Of a DNA stretch of 64,000 nucleotides, positions 33,715-41,525 are shown in pieces. Position 1 is the stretch's first letter, and each line of letters opens with the position of its first letter. The stretch spans positions 5,509,367 through 5,573,366 of the forward strand of contig NZ_CP031320.1 of NCBI RefSeq assembly GCF_003355155.1, written 5' to 3'. The DNA is from Streptomyces armeniacus. GTDB taxonomy: Bacteria; Actinomycetota; Actinomycetes; Streptomycetales; Streptomycetaceae. A model generated the notes under the pieces. The model saw only the letters and a list, made by a program, of their open reading frames with translations. It was not told where the DNA came from and did no database searches. A program made the translations under genes and the position numbers.

Positions 33715-36700
33715 CTACGCCCCCGGCACCGTGGTGAGGAACTCGCCGACCCAGGCCAGCAGTTCGCGGCCCACCACCGGCTTGCCGCCGATGGCGGACG
33801 GCTTCGGGCGGGGCACCAGCACCTGGCCCGCGGACTGCTTGATCACCGACCGCGGATACAGCCGCTTCAGCCGCAACTCCTGCGACTCGCGCAGCTCGAC
33901 GGGGCTGAACCGCACGTTGTTGCCCTGCAGCGTGATGTCCGAGACGCCGACGGACCGGGCGAGCATCCGCAGCCCGGCGACCAGCAGCAGGTTCTCCACC
34001 GGCTCGGGCAGCGGGCCGTACCGGTCGGCCAGCTCCTCCCGTACGGCCGCGATGTCCTCCTCCGAGTTGGCGGCGGCGATCGAGCGGTACGCCTGGAGGC
34101 GCAGCCGCTCGCCGGGGGCGTAGTCGTGCGGGACGTGCGCGTCGACGGGCAGCTCGATCTTGACCTCGAGCGGCGGCTCCTCCGCCGCCTCGCCGCCGGT
34201 CTCCAGCGCGGCGCGGTAGTCGGCGACGGCCTCGCCGACCATCCGTACGTACAGGTCGAAGCCGACGCCCGCGATGTGCCCGGACTGCTCGCCGCCCAGC
34301 AGGTTGCCCGCGCCGCGGATCTCCAGGTCCTTCATCGCGACGTACATGCCCGCGCCCATCTCGGTGTGCTGCGCGATCGTCGCCAGCCGCTCGTGCGCGG
34401 TCTCGGTGAGGGGCTTCTCCGGCGGATAGAGGAAGTACGCGTACCCGCGGTCGCGGCCGCGGCCGACCCGGCCGCGCAGCTGGTGCAGCTGCGACAGGCC
34501 GAAGTTGTCGCCGCGCTCGACGATCAGCGTGTTCGCGTTCGAGATGTCGATGCCGTTCTCGACGATCGTCGTGGAGACGAGCACGTCGAACCGCTTCTCC
34601 CAGAAGTCCACCACCACCTGCTCCAGCGCGGACTCCGACATCTGGCCGTGCGCCGTGGCGATACGGGCCTCGGGCACGGCCTGGCGGAGCCGCGCGGCGG
34701 CGCGCTCGATGGAGTCGACGCGGTTGTGGATGTAGAACACCTGGCCCTCGCGGAGCAGTTCGCGCCGGACGGCGGCGCCGATCTGCCGCTCCTCGTACGG
34801 CCCGACGAACGTCAGCACCGGGTGCCGCTCCTCCGGCGGCGTGGTGATCGTGGACATCTCGCGGATGCCGGTGACGGCCATCTCCAGGGTGCGCGGGATG
34901 GGCGTGGCCGACATGGTGAGCACGTCCACGTTCGCCCGCAGCTTCTTCAGCTGCTCCTTGTGCTCGACGCCGAAGCGCTGCTCCTCGTCGACGATGACGA
35001 GACCCAGCTCCTTGAACTTCGTGTCCGCCGAGAACAACCGGTGGGTGCCGATGACGATGTCCACCGAGCCGTCCCGCAGCCCGTCGATGACGGCCTTCGT
35101 CTCCGTGTCGGACTGGAACCGGGACAGCGCCCTGACCCGTACGGGGAACTGGCCGTACCGCTCCGTGAACGTCGCGAAGTGCTGCTGCACCAGCAGCGTC
35201 GTCGGCACCAGCACCGCGACCTGCTTGCCGTCCTGCACCGCCTTGAACGCGGCGCGCACGGCGATCTCCGTCTTTCCGTAGCCGACGTCGCCGCAGACCA
35301 GCCGGTCCATCGGGACCGACTTCTCCATGTCCTCCTTGACCTCGCTGATCGTCGTCAGCTGGTCCGGCGTCTCGGCGTACGGGAACGCGTCCTCCAGCTC
35401 CCGCTGCCACGGCGTGTCCAGGCCGAAGGCGTGCCCGGGGGCCGCCATCCGCGCCGAATACAGCTTGATCAGGTCCGCCGCGATCTCCTTGACGGCCTTC
35501 TTCGCCCGCGCCTTCGTCTTCGTCCAGTCCGCGCCGCCGAGCCGGTGCAGCGACGGCTGCTCGCCGCCGACGTACTTGGTGATCTGCTCCAGCTGGTCCG
35601 TGGGCACGAACAGCCGGTCGCCGGGCTGGCCGCGCTTCGCCGGCGCGTACTCCACCAGCAGATACTCGCGGGTGGCGCCCTGCACGGTGCGCTGCACCAT
35701 CTCCACGTACCGCCCGACGCCGTGCTGCTCGTGCACGATGAAGTCGCCCGGCTGGAGCGTGAGCGGGTCGATGGTCTTGCGCCGCCGGGCGGGCATCCGG
35801 CCCAGCTCCTTGCCGGCGGCCTTCTGCCCGGACAGGTCGGTCTCGGTGAGGACGGCGAGCCGGAGGGAGGCGTCGATGAAGCCGTTGTCGAGCGAGCCGC
35901 ACGCCACCTGCACCACGGACGGGCTGAGCTGCTCCAGGTCGGCGTCCAGCCGGGCGGCGATGCCCTCGCCGCCGAGCACCTCGACCATGCGGGCGCCGGT
36001 GCCGTGGCCCTCGGTGACGTACACGCAGCGCCAGCCGTCGGACAGCCAGCCCTTGGTGTCGGCGAGGGCGCGGGCGGTGTCGCCGCGGTACGACTCGGGG
36101 GCGCGCATGCCGAGCTGCAGCGCGTCGTCCAGGCCGGCGACCTCGTCGGCGCCCGCCCCCTCGACGGCCAGCTCACCGGTCGCGGTGTCCGTGCCGAACG
36201 GGCTCACCGACCACCACAGCATGCCCAGCTCGCGCGCCCGCTCCCGGACGTCCGCGATGCCCCACAGCGAGGCCGCGCCCACGTCGATCGGCGCGTCGCC
36301 CCCGCCCACCCGTCGCCCACCACCACCCTTGCCGGGACGGACTTCGTCCGTGCTGGCCATCGCGGCAGCCGCCCAGGACGCCTCCAGGAACTCCTGGCTC
36401 GTCGCGACCAGGTCAGCCGCGCGCGTACGCACCCGCTCCGGGTCGGACACCACGGCCATGCTGCCCGCCGGGAGCACGTCCAGCAGCAGCTCCATCTCGT
36501 CCACGAGGACGGGCGCCAGCGACTCCATGCCCTCGACGGCGATGCCCTCGCTGATCTTCCCCAGCAGCTCGTCCAGCTCGGGGTGGCTCTCGGCGAGCGC
36601 GGCGGCACGCTCCCGTACGTCCTCCGTCAGCAGCAGCTCGCGGCACGGCGGCGCCCACAGGCCGTGCTCGGCGACCTCCAGCGAACGCTGGTCCGCCACC

Positions 36701-37359
36701 TTGAAGTACCGGATCTCCTCGATGTCGTCGCCCCAGAACTCCACCCGCAGCGGGTGCTCCTCCGTCGGCGGGAACACGTCGAGGATGCCGCCGCGCACCG
36801 CGAACTCGCCGCGCTTCTCGACCAGCTCCACCCGCGCGTACGCGGCCGCCGCCAGCCCGTCCACGATCTCCTCCAGATCGTGGCTCTCGCCCTGCCGCAG
36901 CGCCACGGGCACCAGGTCGCCGAGCCCCTTGACCTGCGGCTGCAGCACGGACCGTACGGGCGCCACGACCACGCTCACCGGGCCCGTCGCCGGGTCGCGC
37001 GGGTCCGGGTGCGCCAGCCGGCGCAGCACGGCGAGGCGGCGGCCGACGGTGTCGCTGCGCGGGCTGAGGCGCTCGTGCGGCAGCGTCTCCCAGGACGGGA
37101 ACTCCACGACCGCGTCCTCCTGGCCCGCGGGCATCAGCGAACGCAGCGCGTCCGCCAGGTCCTCGGCCTCCCGCCCGGTCGCGGTCACCGCGAGCACGGG
37201 CCGCCGCGCGCCGCGCGCCAGCGCGGAGATCACGAAGGGGCGGGCGGCGGGCGGCCCGATGAGGTCGAGATGGGGCCGGTGGCCGTCGGCGGCGGCCTTG
37301 ACGGCCTCGTCCAGGGCAGGGTCGCGTACGACGGCATCGAGCAGACCGTGCAGGCTCAT
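33715..37359 (-). CDS. mfd: Transcription-repair coupling factor Mfd
   Basis: A 1214-residue DNA translocase that removes stalled RNA polymerase and recruits UvrA. In order: UvrB-like N-terminal domains with the UvrA-binding part; the RNA-polymerase interaction domain starting GDFIVHEQHGVGRY; helicase motif I GDVGYGKTE; motif II VDEEQRFG; motif III MSATPIPRT; and motif VI QLRGRVGRG. A C-terminal TRCF domain completes full family length. ATG at 37359 gives MSLHGLLDAV, the usual actinobacterial start. It has no close partner; after it come decayed toxin-antitoxin fragments on the other strand. Confidence 0.96.
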   Translation of the reverse strand: MSLHGLLDAVVRDPALDEAVKAAADGHRPHLDLIGPPAARPFVISALARGARRPVLAVTATGREAEDLADALRSLMPAGQEDAVVEFPSWETLPHERLSPRSDTVGRRLAVLRRLAHPDPRDPATGPVSVVVAPVRSVLQPQVKGLGDLVPVALRQGESHDLEEIVDGLAAAAYARVELVEKRGEFAVRGGILDVFPPTEEHPLRVEFWGDDIEEIRYFKVADQRSLEVAEHGLWAPPCRELLLTEDVRERAAALAESHPELDELLGKISEGIAVEGMESLAPVLVDEMELLLDVLPAGSMAVVSDPERVRTRAADLVATSQEFLEASWAAAAMASTDEVRPGKGGGGRRVGGGDAPIDVGAASLWGIADVRERARELGMLWWSVSPFGTDTATGELAVEGAGADEVAGLDDALQLGMRAPESYRGDTARALADTKGWLSDGWRCVYVTEGHGTGARMVEVLGGEGIAARLDADLEQLSPSVVQVACGSLDNGFIDASLRLAVLTETDLSGQKAAGKELGRMPARRRKTIDPLTLQPGDFIVHEQHGVGRYVEMVQRTVQGATREYLLVEYAPAKRGQPGDRLFVPTDQLEQITKYVGGEQPSLHRLGGADWTKTKARAKKAVKEIAADLIKLYSARMAAPGHAFGLDTPWQRELEDAFPYAETPDQLTTISEVKEDMEKSVPMDRLVCGDVGYGKTEIAVRAAFKAVQDGKQVAVLVPTTLLVQQHFATFTERYGQFPVRVRALSRFQSDTETKAVIDGLRDGSVDIVIGTHRLFSADTKFKELGLVIVDEEQRFGVEHKEQLKKLRANVDVLTMSATPIPRTLEMAVTGIREMSTITTPPEERHPVLTFVGPYEERQIGAAVRRELLREGQVFYIHNRVDSIERAAARLRQAVPEARIATAHGQMSESALEQVVVDFWEKRFDVLVSTTIVENGIDISNANTLIVERGDNFGLSQLHQLRGRVGRGRDRGYAYFLYPPEKPLTETAHERLATIAQHTEMGAGMYVAMKDLEIRGAGNLLGGEQSGHIAGVGFDLYVRMVGEAVADYRAALETGGEAAEEPPLEVKIELPVDAHVPHDYAPGERLRLQAYRSIAAANSEEDIAAVREELADRYGPLPEPVENLLLVAGLRMLARSVGVSDITLQGNNVRFSPVELRESQELRLKRLYPRSVIKQSAGQVLVPRPKPSAIGGKPVVGRELLAWVGEFLTTVPGA

Positions 37360-37500
37360 GGAGGCTTCCGTCCGAGGTGGCAGGGCGTGACTGGGCAGCA
37401 CGCGGGGGCAACACGAAGAACCCGACGCGCGAGCGGGCCGGGGTCTCCAGCGTACGACGGCCCGCGGACATCGGCCGCGGGACCGGGAGCCCCGGGGCGG

Positions 37501-37589
37501 GCCGCCCACATCCTCGCCCGCGTCGAACAGGGCGAATCCTCGTGATCACCAAGAACGGCACGCCGATAGCGGTGATGCGCACCCGTACA
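37501..37589 (+). pseudogene. Fragment of a Phd/YefM-type antitoxin, frameshifted
   Basis: In one frame 37501-37541 reads AAHILARVEQGES. In the next frame 37542 onward reads VITKNGTPIAVMR. Joined, they give the middle of a Phd-type antitoxin (a helix ending GES, then a V/L-I-T-x-N/H-G-x-P-x-A-V strand). A single missing base between the two parts explains the shift. No start or end of an antitoxin gene is present. Confidence 0.6.
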
Positions 37590-37628
37590 CGGACAGTGAC
37601 AAGGCCGTACGCCCGTGCCGTGATGCAA

Positions 37629-37822
37629 CGGTACGTCGAGCTGGACATCGGACTTACGGACGCGATGAACGCGGTGCTGGCCATGGAATTCCGCACGGAC
37701 ACGCTTTTCACGATCGACCGGCGGCACTTCCGCACACGATCCGGCCACTCACGCCCCACGACGCCTTCCGCCTCCTGCCCGACGACGACCCGCACGCCGG
37801 CGACGACCGTGACCGAGCCTGA
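37629..37822 (+). pseudogene. C-terminal fragment of a PIN-domain (VapC-type) toxin with frameshift
   Basis: RYVELDIGLTDAMNAVLA and TLFTIDRRHFRT (37629-37736) are the last helices and strand of a VapC-like PIN ribonuclease, including the conserved D in LTDA and the DRRHF end. The reading then shifts, and from 37739 the other frame continues IRPLTPHDAFRLLPDD to a TGA at 37820-37822, which is how such toxins end. A doubled AC at 37734-37737 accounts for the shift. The N-terminal half with the first catalytic Asp is missing. Confidence 0.7.
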
Positions 37823-37943
37823 GCGCCACGGCACCGGCGCCCGGCGCCCGGCACCGCGGCCAGGGACCGGCGCCCGGCACCGCGCTGCGGGCGAAGCGGG
37901 TGAACCCGCCGCCGAGGCGGCGCCGCACCGGCCGGCGGTGCGG

Positions 37944-38039
37944 CGGACGGAACGCGGGTCGCTCCGCGGCCAGGTGGGCATCGCCGATGACTTCGGCGAA
38001 CTTCCCGACGGCCTGGCCGGGTTCTTCGGGACGCGCTGA
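37944..38039 (+). pseudogene. C-terminal fragment resembling a type II antitoxin tail
   Basis: The frame ends RGSLRGQVGIADDF then GELPDGLAGFFG and a stop at 38037-38039. A G-S-x-x-G-x-x-x-I/V-A-D-D-F-x-E-L-P tail is common to actinobacterial antitoxins of VapC/PIN pairs. Nothing recognisable precedes it except Pro/Ala/Arg-rich text with short repeats, so it is probably another relic. Confidence 0.45.
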
Positions 38040-38255
38040 CGGGACCGTACGCAGCGGCCCGCCAGGCGGCCCGTACGAAAGTGCCGGGCGGCCCGCCCCG
38101 TCGTACCTTCGCCGCACGCGCCGCGCCGCTGACGGCTGTTCGGGGAGCTGTTCGGGCTCGGGCAGCCGAAAGCCCCGCGGCAGGCGCTGAGTTCAGCGTC
38201 CGGCCGCGGGGCCGGATGTTCCCCCGTGCGATCCCCCGTTTCCCTGTTCCCCCGT

Positions 38256-38325
38256 CTGGCTCTTATACCCACCTGACGCTGCCGACGACGGCCTCGGTGG
38301 AGATCTCGGTGGTCCCCGTCTCTGT
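38256..38325 (+). other. Illumina Nextera adapter sequence in the assembly (artefact)
   Basis: Bases 38256-38274 (CTGGCTCTTATACCCACCT) match the Nextera mosaic-end read-through CTGTCTCTTATACACATCT with three substitutions. Bases 38275-38288 (GACGCTGCCGACGA) match the adapter exactly. Bases 38289-38296 are an 8-nt index, and 38297-38325 match the P5 end that begins GTGTAGATCTCGGTGG with a few errors. In one frame the block translates to SYTHLTLPT, a well-known adapter-contamination peptide. This is not biological sequence. Confidence 0.97.
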
Positions 38326-38353
38326 CACAAACGACGACCAAGATCACACGCAC

Positions 38354-38734
38354 TCAGTCTCCTAAGTCATCCGCGGGGGCGGGTGTGGGGGCCGGTGCGG
38401 GTGTGTCAGGTGCGGTGCCGGCGGCCTCCGTATCGGGACTGCCCGGGGTGGCTGCGGTGTCCGCGGTGCCGTCCGTGTCCGGGGCTTCCGCGCCGTCCCG
38501 TGCTGCTTCCTGGCCGGTCTCCGCGGCGCCGTCCGCTTCCGCTTCCCCGCCCGCGGCGCCGTCGGCTGCCGTGTCCCCCCTGGCTTTCCCGTCCGCCGCC
38601 CGCTCGGTGCCGTGCCTGCCGTTGTGCCCTTCGGTCGCACCGTCGGTCGTGGCTTCGTCCGTCTCGCCGGACTGCGGCTTGTGCTCGCCGCTCGTGCTGG
38701 CCACGTCGACGGCAGCTGTGCTCCGTTCCGCCAC
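38354..38734 (-). pseudogene. 5' fragment of a kinase-family gene cut at the assembly junction
   Basis: From GTG 38734 (behind AGGAACGACG) the product begins AERSTAAVDVA and is acidic and low-complexity for 126 residues before a stop at 38354, 28 bp from the adapter. Streptomyces murJ is normally followed by a protein-kinase-like gene with exactly this kind of start and an acidic N-terminal leader before the kinase fold (from memory). No kinase motif is present here because the sequence ends. The in-frame TTA near the end lies next to artefact sequence and is not trustworthy. Confidence 0.65.
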
Positions 38735-38895
38735 CGTCGTTCCTGCCTCCCCATTCCATTGCGGCCGATTCTCAGAAACAGCCAGAAACAATTGTGCCTA
38801 CAGTCCGCCGTTATGCACGACACACGGTGGTGGCGGATGGTTGTGTTCGCGCCCAGCCTTCCTGCGTCGCGGTCGCCGGCCGGTCATCCGCAGCA

Positions 38896-41487
38896 TCACC
38901 TGCCGAGCCTGCCGCGGACCATGCCGACCATCGCGTTCATTTCCTCGATGCGCATCCGCTTCCCAGCCAGCACGAAAACAACCGCCAGTGTCAGTCCTCC
39001 GGCGAGCAGCGAGCACACCGAACCGAGGAATCCGCTGCCGAGCGCCCCCGTCACGGCGTACGCGGCGCCGCCCGACGCCAGCGCCGCCGGGATGCTCGCG
39101 CCGCACAGCCGCGCGAAGGTGCGGACGATGCGCGCGCCGTCGAGGTCCCCGCCGAGCCGGGCGCTCAGCCGCCGCCAGGCGATGCGTACGCCGATGATGT
39201 ACGCGAGGCCGTACGACGCCGCCATTCCGACGACCGCCCACCGCGCGGGCAGCAGCACGAAGCACAGCCCGGAGGCGGCGGCGTTGACGGCGGCGACGAT
39301 GACCGTGTTGTAGAAGGGCGTGCGGGTGTCCTCGTACGCGTAGAAGGCGCGCAGCACGATGTACTGCACCGAGTACGGGATCAGGCCGAGGCCGAACGCC
39401 ATCAGCATGTAGCCGATGGACCGCGCGCCGTCGGCGCCCGCGGAGCCGAAGATGAACGTGCACATCGGGATGCCCAGCGCGATGAAGCCGAAGGCGATCG
39501 GCACGATGGCGACGGCGGAGTTGCGCAGGCCCTGCGAGATGTCGTCGCGTACGGCGCCGGTGTCGCCGTCGCTGGCCGCGCGGGACAGCCGGGGCAGCAG
39601 GGCGGCCATCACGGAGACGGTGATGATGGCGTGCGGCATGGTCCAGATGAGCTGCGCGTTCGAGTACGCGATGTAGTTGGTGCCGGGGTGCCCGTTCTCG
39701 GAGGCGACGGCGCCGGCCCAGGTGGACAGCTGGGTGACGACCAGGACGCCCGCCTGGTTGGCGAGGACGAACAGCACGGTCCACTTGGCGAGCTTCGCGG
39801 CCTTGCCGAGGCCGTGCCCGCGCCAGTCGAAGCGCGGTCTGATCCGGAACCCGGCCGCACGCAGGTACGGGATCATCGCCAGCGACTGCGTGACCAGGCC
39901 GAGCAGCGTGCCCGCGCCCAGCAGCCGTACACCCTCGGGCGGAATGGTCTCGACGTCGAGCGCGGAGTGGCTGGCGGTGCCGTACACCCAGAGGAAGAGG
40001 GCGATGGTGAAGATGATGACGACGTTGTTCAGGACCGGCGTCCACATCATCGCGCCGAAGCGGCCGCGGGCGTTGAGGATCTGGCCCATGACGACGTGGA
40101 TGCCCATGAAGAAGATGGACGGCAGGCAGTAGCGGACGAAGGTGACGGCGATCTCGTTCGCCTGCCGGTCGTTCGCGATCTTCACCGACATCAGCTGGAC
40201 CAGCGCCGGCGCCGCGACCACGGCGGCCACGGCGAGCAGCCCGAGGATGACGGCGACCAGGGTCAGCAGCCGGTTGGCGTACGCCTCGCCGCCGTCCTCG
40301 TCCTCCTTCATCGCGCGCACGAGCTGCGGCACGAAGACGGAGTTGAGGCCGCCGCCGACGGTGAGGATGTAGATCATCGTGGGCAACGTGATGGCCAGCT
40401 GGTACGTGTCGCCCAGGGTCGTCGCGCCGAGCGCGACAAGGATCAGCGCGGAGCGTACGAACCCGGTGAGCCGGGACACCATGGTGCCCGCCGCCATGAT
40501 CGCGCTGGAGCGCAGCAGCCCGGCGGCCTTGCCGCCCGTCTGCTGCGGCGCCTGCGCCGGCCCCTCCCCGGCGCCCGGCGGCCTTCCGGGGGCGGGCGGC
40601 GCACCGGTCGCGCCGCCGTCAGCGCCGTGCGGCTGCGTACGCGCCGGGTACTGGTCGCGGAAGAGGTGCGCGAACGCGTCCTCCGGGTTGGGCTTGACGC
40701 CCGCCGGGCCCACGTACGGGGCGCCGCCCTGGCCCTGCCCCGGTGCCTGGGGCGGAGCCTGGCCGGCGCCGTGGCCGTACCCCTCGGCGCCGTATCCCTG
40801 GCCGTGGCCGGTCCGGGGGTCACGCGGCTCGCGGGGTCTCCGCGGCATGCGGGGGGCCTGCGTCAGCAGGTCGTCGAGGCCGGTGAACTGGACGGTCGCC
40901 GGGTCGTCCCCGTACGGCATGTACTGCGAGAAGCCCTCGGACTGCGGCGCCGGCGCGGGCGCCCAGTGGCGCGGATCGGGGCCGTACGGGCCCGGCGGGG
41001 GCGGCTGGTACTGCTGCGCGCGCGGGTCCTGCGGGCCGGCGGGGGGCGGCGGGTGCGCGGCGCCGTCGTAGCGGCCGTCGTGGGCCGGGCCGTGCGGGGA
41101 GGGGCCGCCGAGGTAGGGATCGCGCTTGTACGCGTCCTGGGCGTAGGCGTCCTGCACGTACGGGTCCTGTGCGTACGGGTCTTGGGCGTAGGGATCCTGG
41201 CCGTACGCGTCCGGGGGCGGGGGCTGCTGCGCGTACGGGTCCTGCGCGTACGGGGGCCGGCCCTGGGGGTGCCGGCCCTGCGGGTACTGGCCGTACGGAT
41301 CCTGCTGGCCGTGGGGATCCTGTGCGTACGGGTCCTGCGCGTATCCGCTGCGGGGGTCGTCCTGCCGGTACGGGTCCTGCTGGTAAGGGTCCTGTGCGTA
41401 CGGGTCCTCGCCGTAGGGGTTCTGCGCATACGGGTCGTCCGGCGGCTGGGGCCCGCCACCACGGTCACCGTCGTACGGCGCGTTCAT
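38896..41487 (-). CDS. murJ: Lipid II flippase MurJ with long repetitive N-terminus
   Basis: An 863-residue protein. The C-terminal 530 residues, from SSAIMAAGTMVSRLTGF, form the MurJ/MviN MOP-superfamily fold with about 14 membrane helices, which moves the peptidoglycan precursor lipid II across the membrane. The first 330 residues are cytoplasmic, disordered and Pro/Gln/Tyr-rich, with a long run of DPYAQ-like pentapeptides at residues 18-125. Most family members lack so long a leader, but actinobacterial ones often have one. It lies next to DUF6049 and CCA genes, its usual Streptomyces neighbours; a kinase-family gene follows but is cut off. Confidence 0.95.
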   Translation of the reverse strand: MNAPYDGDRGGGPQPPDDPYAQNPYGEDPYAQDPYQQDPYRQDDPRSGYAQDPYAQDPHGQQDPYGQYPQGRHPQGRPPYAQDPYAQQPPPPDAYGQDPYAQDPYAQDPYVQDAYAQDAYKRDPYLGGPSPHGPAHDGRYDGAAHPPPPAGPQDPRAQQYQPPPPGPYGPDPRHWAPAPAPQSEGFSQYMPYGDDPATVQFTGLDDLLTQAPRMPRRPREPRDPRTGHGQGYGAEGYGHGAGQAPPQAPGQGQGGAPYVGPAGVKPNPEDAFAHLFRDQYPARTQPHGADGGATGAPPAPGRPPGAGEGPAQAPQQTGGKAAGLLRSSAIMAAGTMVSRLTGFVRSALILVALGATTLGDTYQLAITLPTMIYILTVGGGLNSVFVPQLVRAMKEDEDGGEAYANRLLTLVAVILGLLAVAAVVAAPALVQLMSVKIANDRQANEIAVTFVRYCLPSIFFMGIHVVMGQILNARGRFGAMMWTPVLNNVVIIFTIALFLWVYGTASHSALDVETIPPEGVRLLGAGTLLGLVTQSLAMIPYLRAAGFRIRPRFDWRGHGLGKAAKLAKWTVLFVLANQAGVLVVTQLSTWAGAVASENGHPGTNYIAYSNAQLIWTMPHAIITVSVMAALLPRLSRAASDGDTGAVRDDISQGLRNSAVAIVPIAFGFIALGIPMCTFIFGSAGADGARSIGYMLMAFGLGLIPYSVQYIVLRAFYAYEDTRTPFYNTVIVAAVNAAASGLCFVLLPARWAVVGMAASYGLAYIIGVRIAWRRLSARLGGDLDGARIVRTFARLCGASIPAALASGGAAYAVTGALGSGFLGSVCSLLAGGLTLAVVFVLAGKRMRIEEMNAMVGMVRGRLGR
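41112..41436. repeat. Degenerate 15-bp repeats coding DPYAQ units in murJ
   Basis: About 18 imperfect copies of a GTCCTGCGCGTACGG-like unit (plus-strand view) encode (Q/E)DPYAQ-type pentapeptides in the MurJ N-terminal tail. Units stay in frame. Confidence 0.85.
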
Positions 41488-41525
41488 TATTGCTACCTAC
41501 CCCTGCCCCTGCTCGGCCAGCTGAC

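Noticed and set aside
33040..37545. Open frame of about 1500 codons on the plus strand opposite mfd
   Set aside because: High GC leaves antisense frames open; mfd on the minus strand has full family motifs and normal GC3 bias. Only the last 45 bases have independent meaning (antitoxin relic).
38081..38365. Apparent gene ending in SYTHLTLPT and following text
   Set aside because: It is the translation of the Nextera adapter and adjoining artefact.
38360..38370. In-frame TTA codon in the kinase fragment as a bldA target
   Set aside because: It lies at the adapter junction where sequence is unreliable.
41112..41436. CRISPR-like array
   Set aside because: The repeats are contiguous, in frame and coding (DPYAQ units); no spacers.
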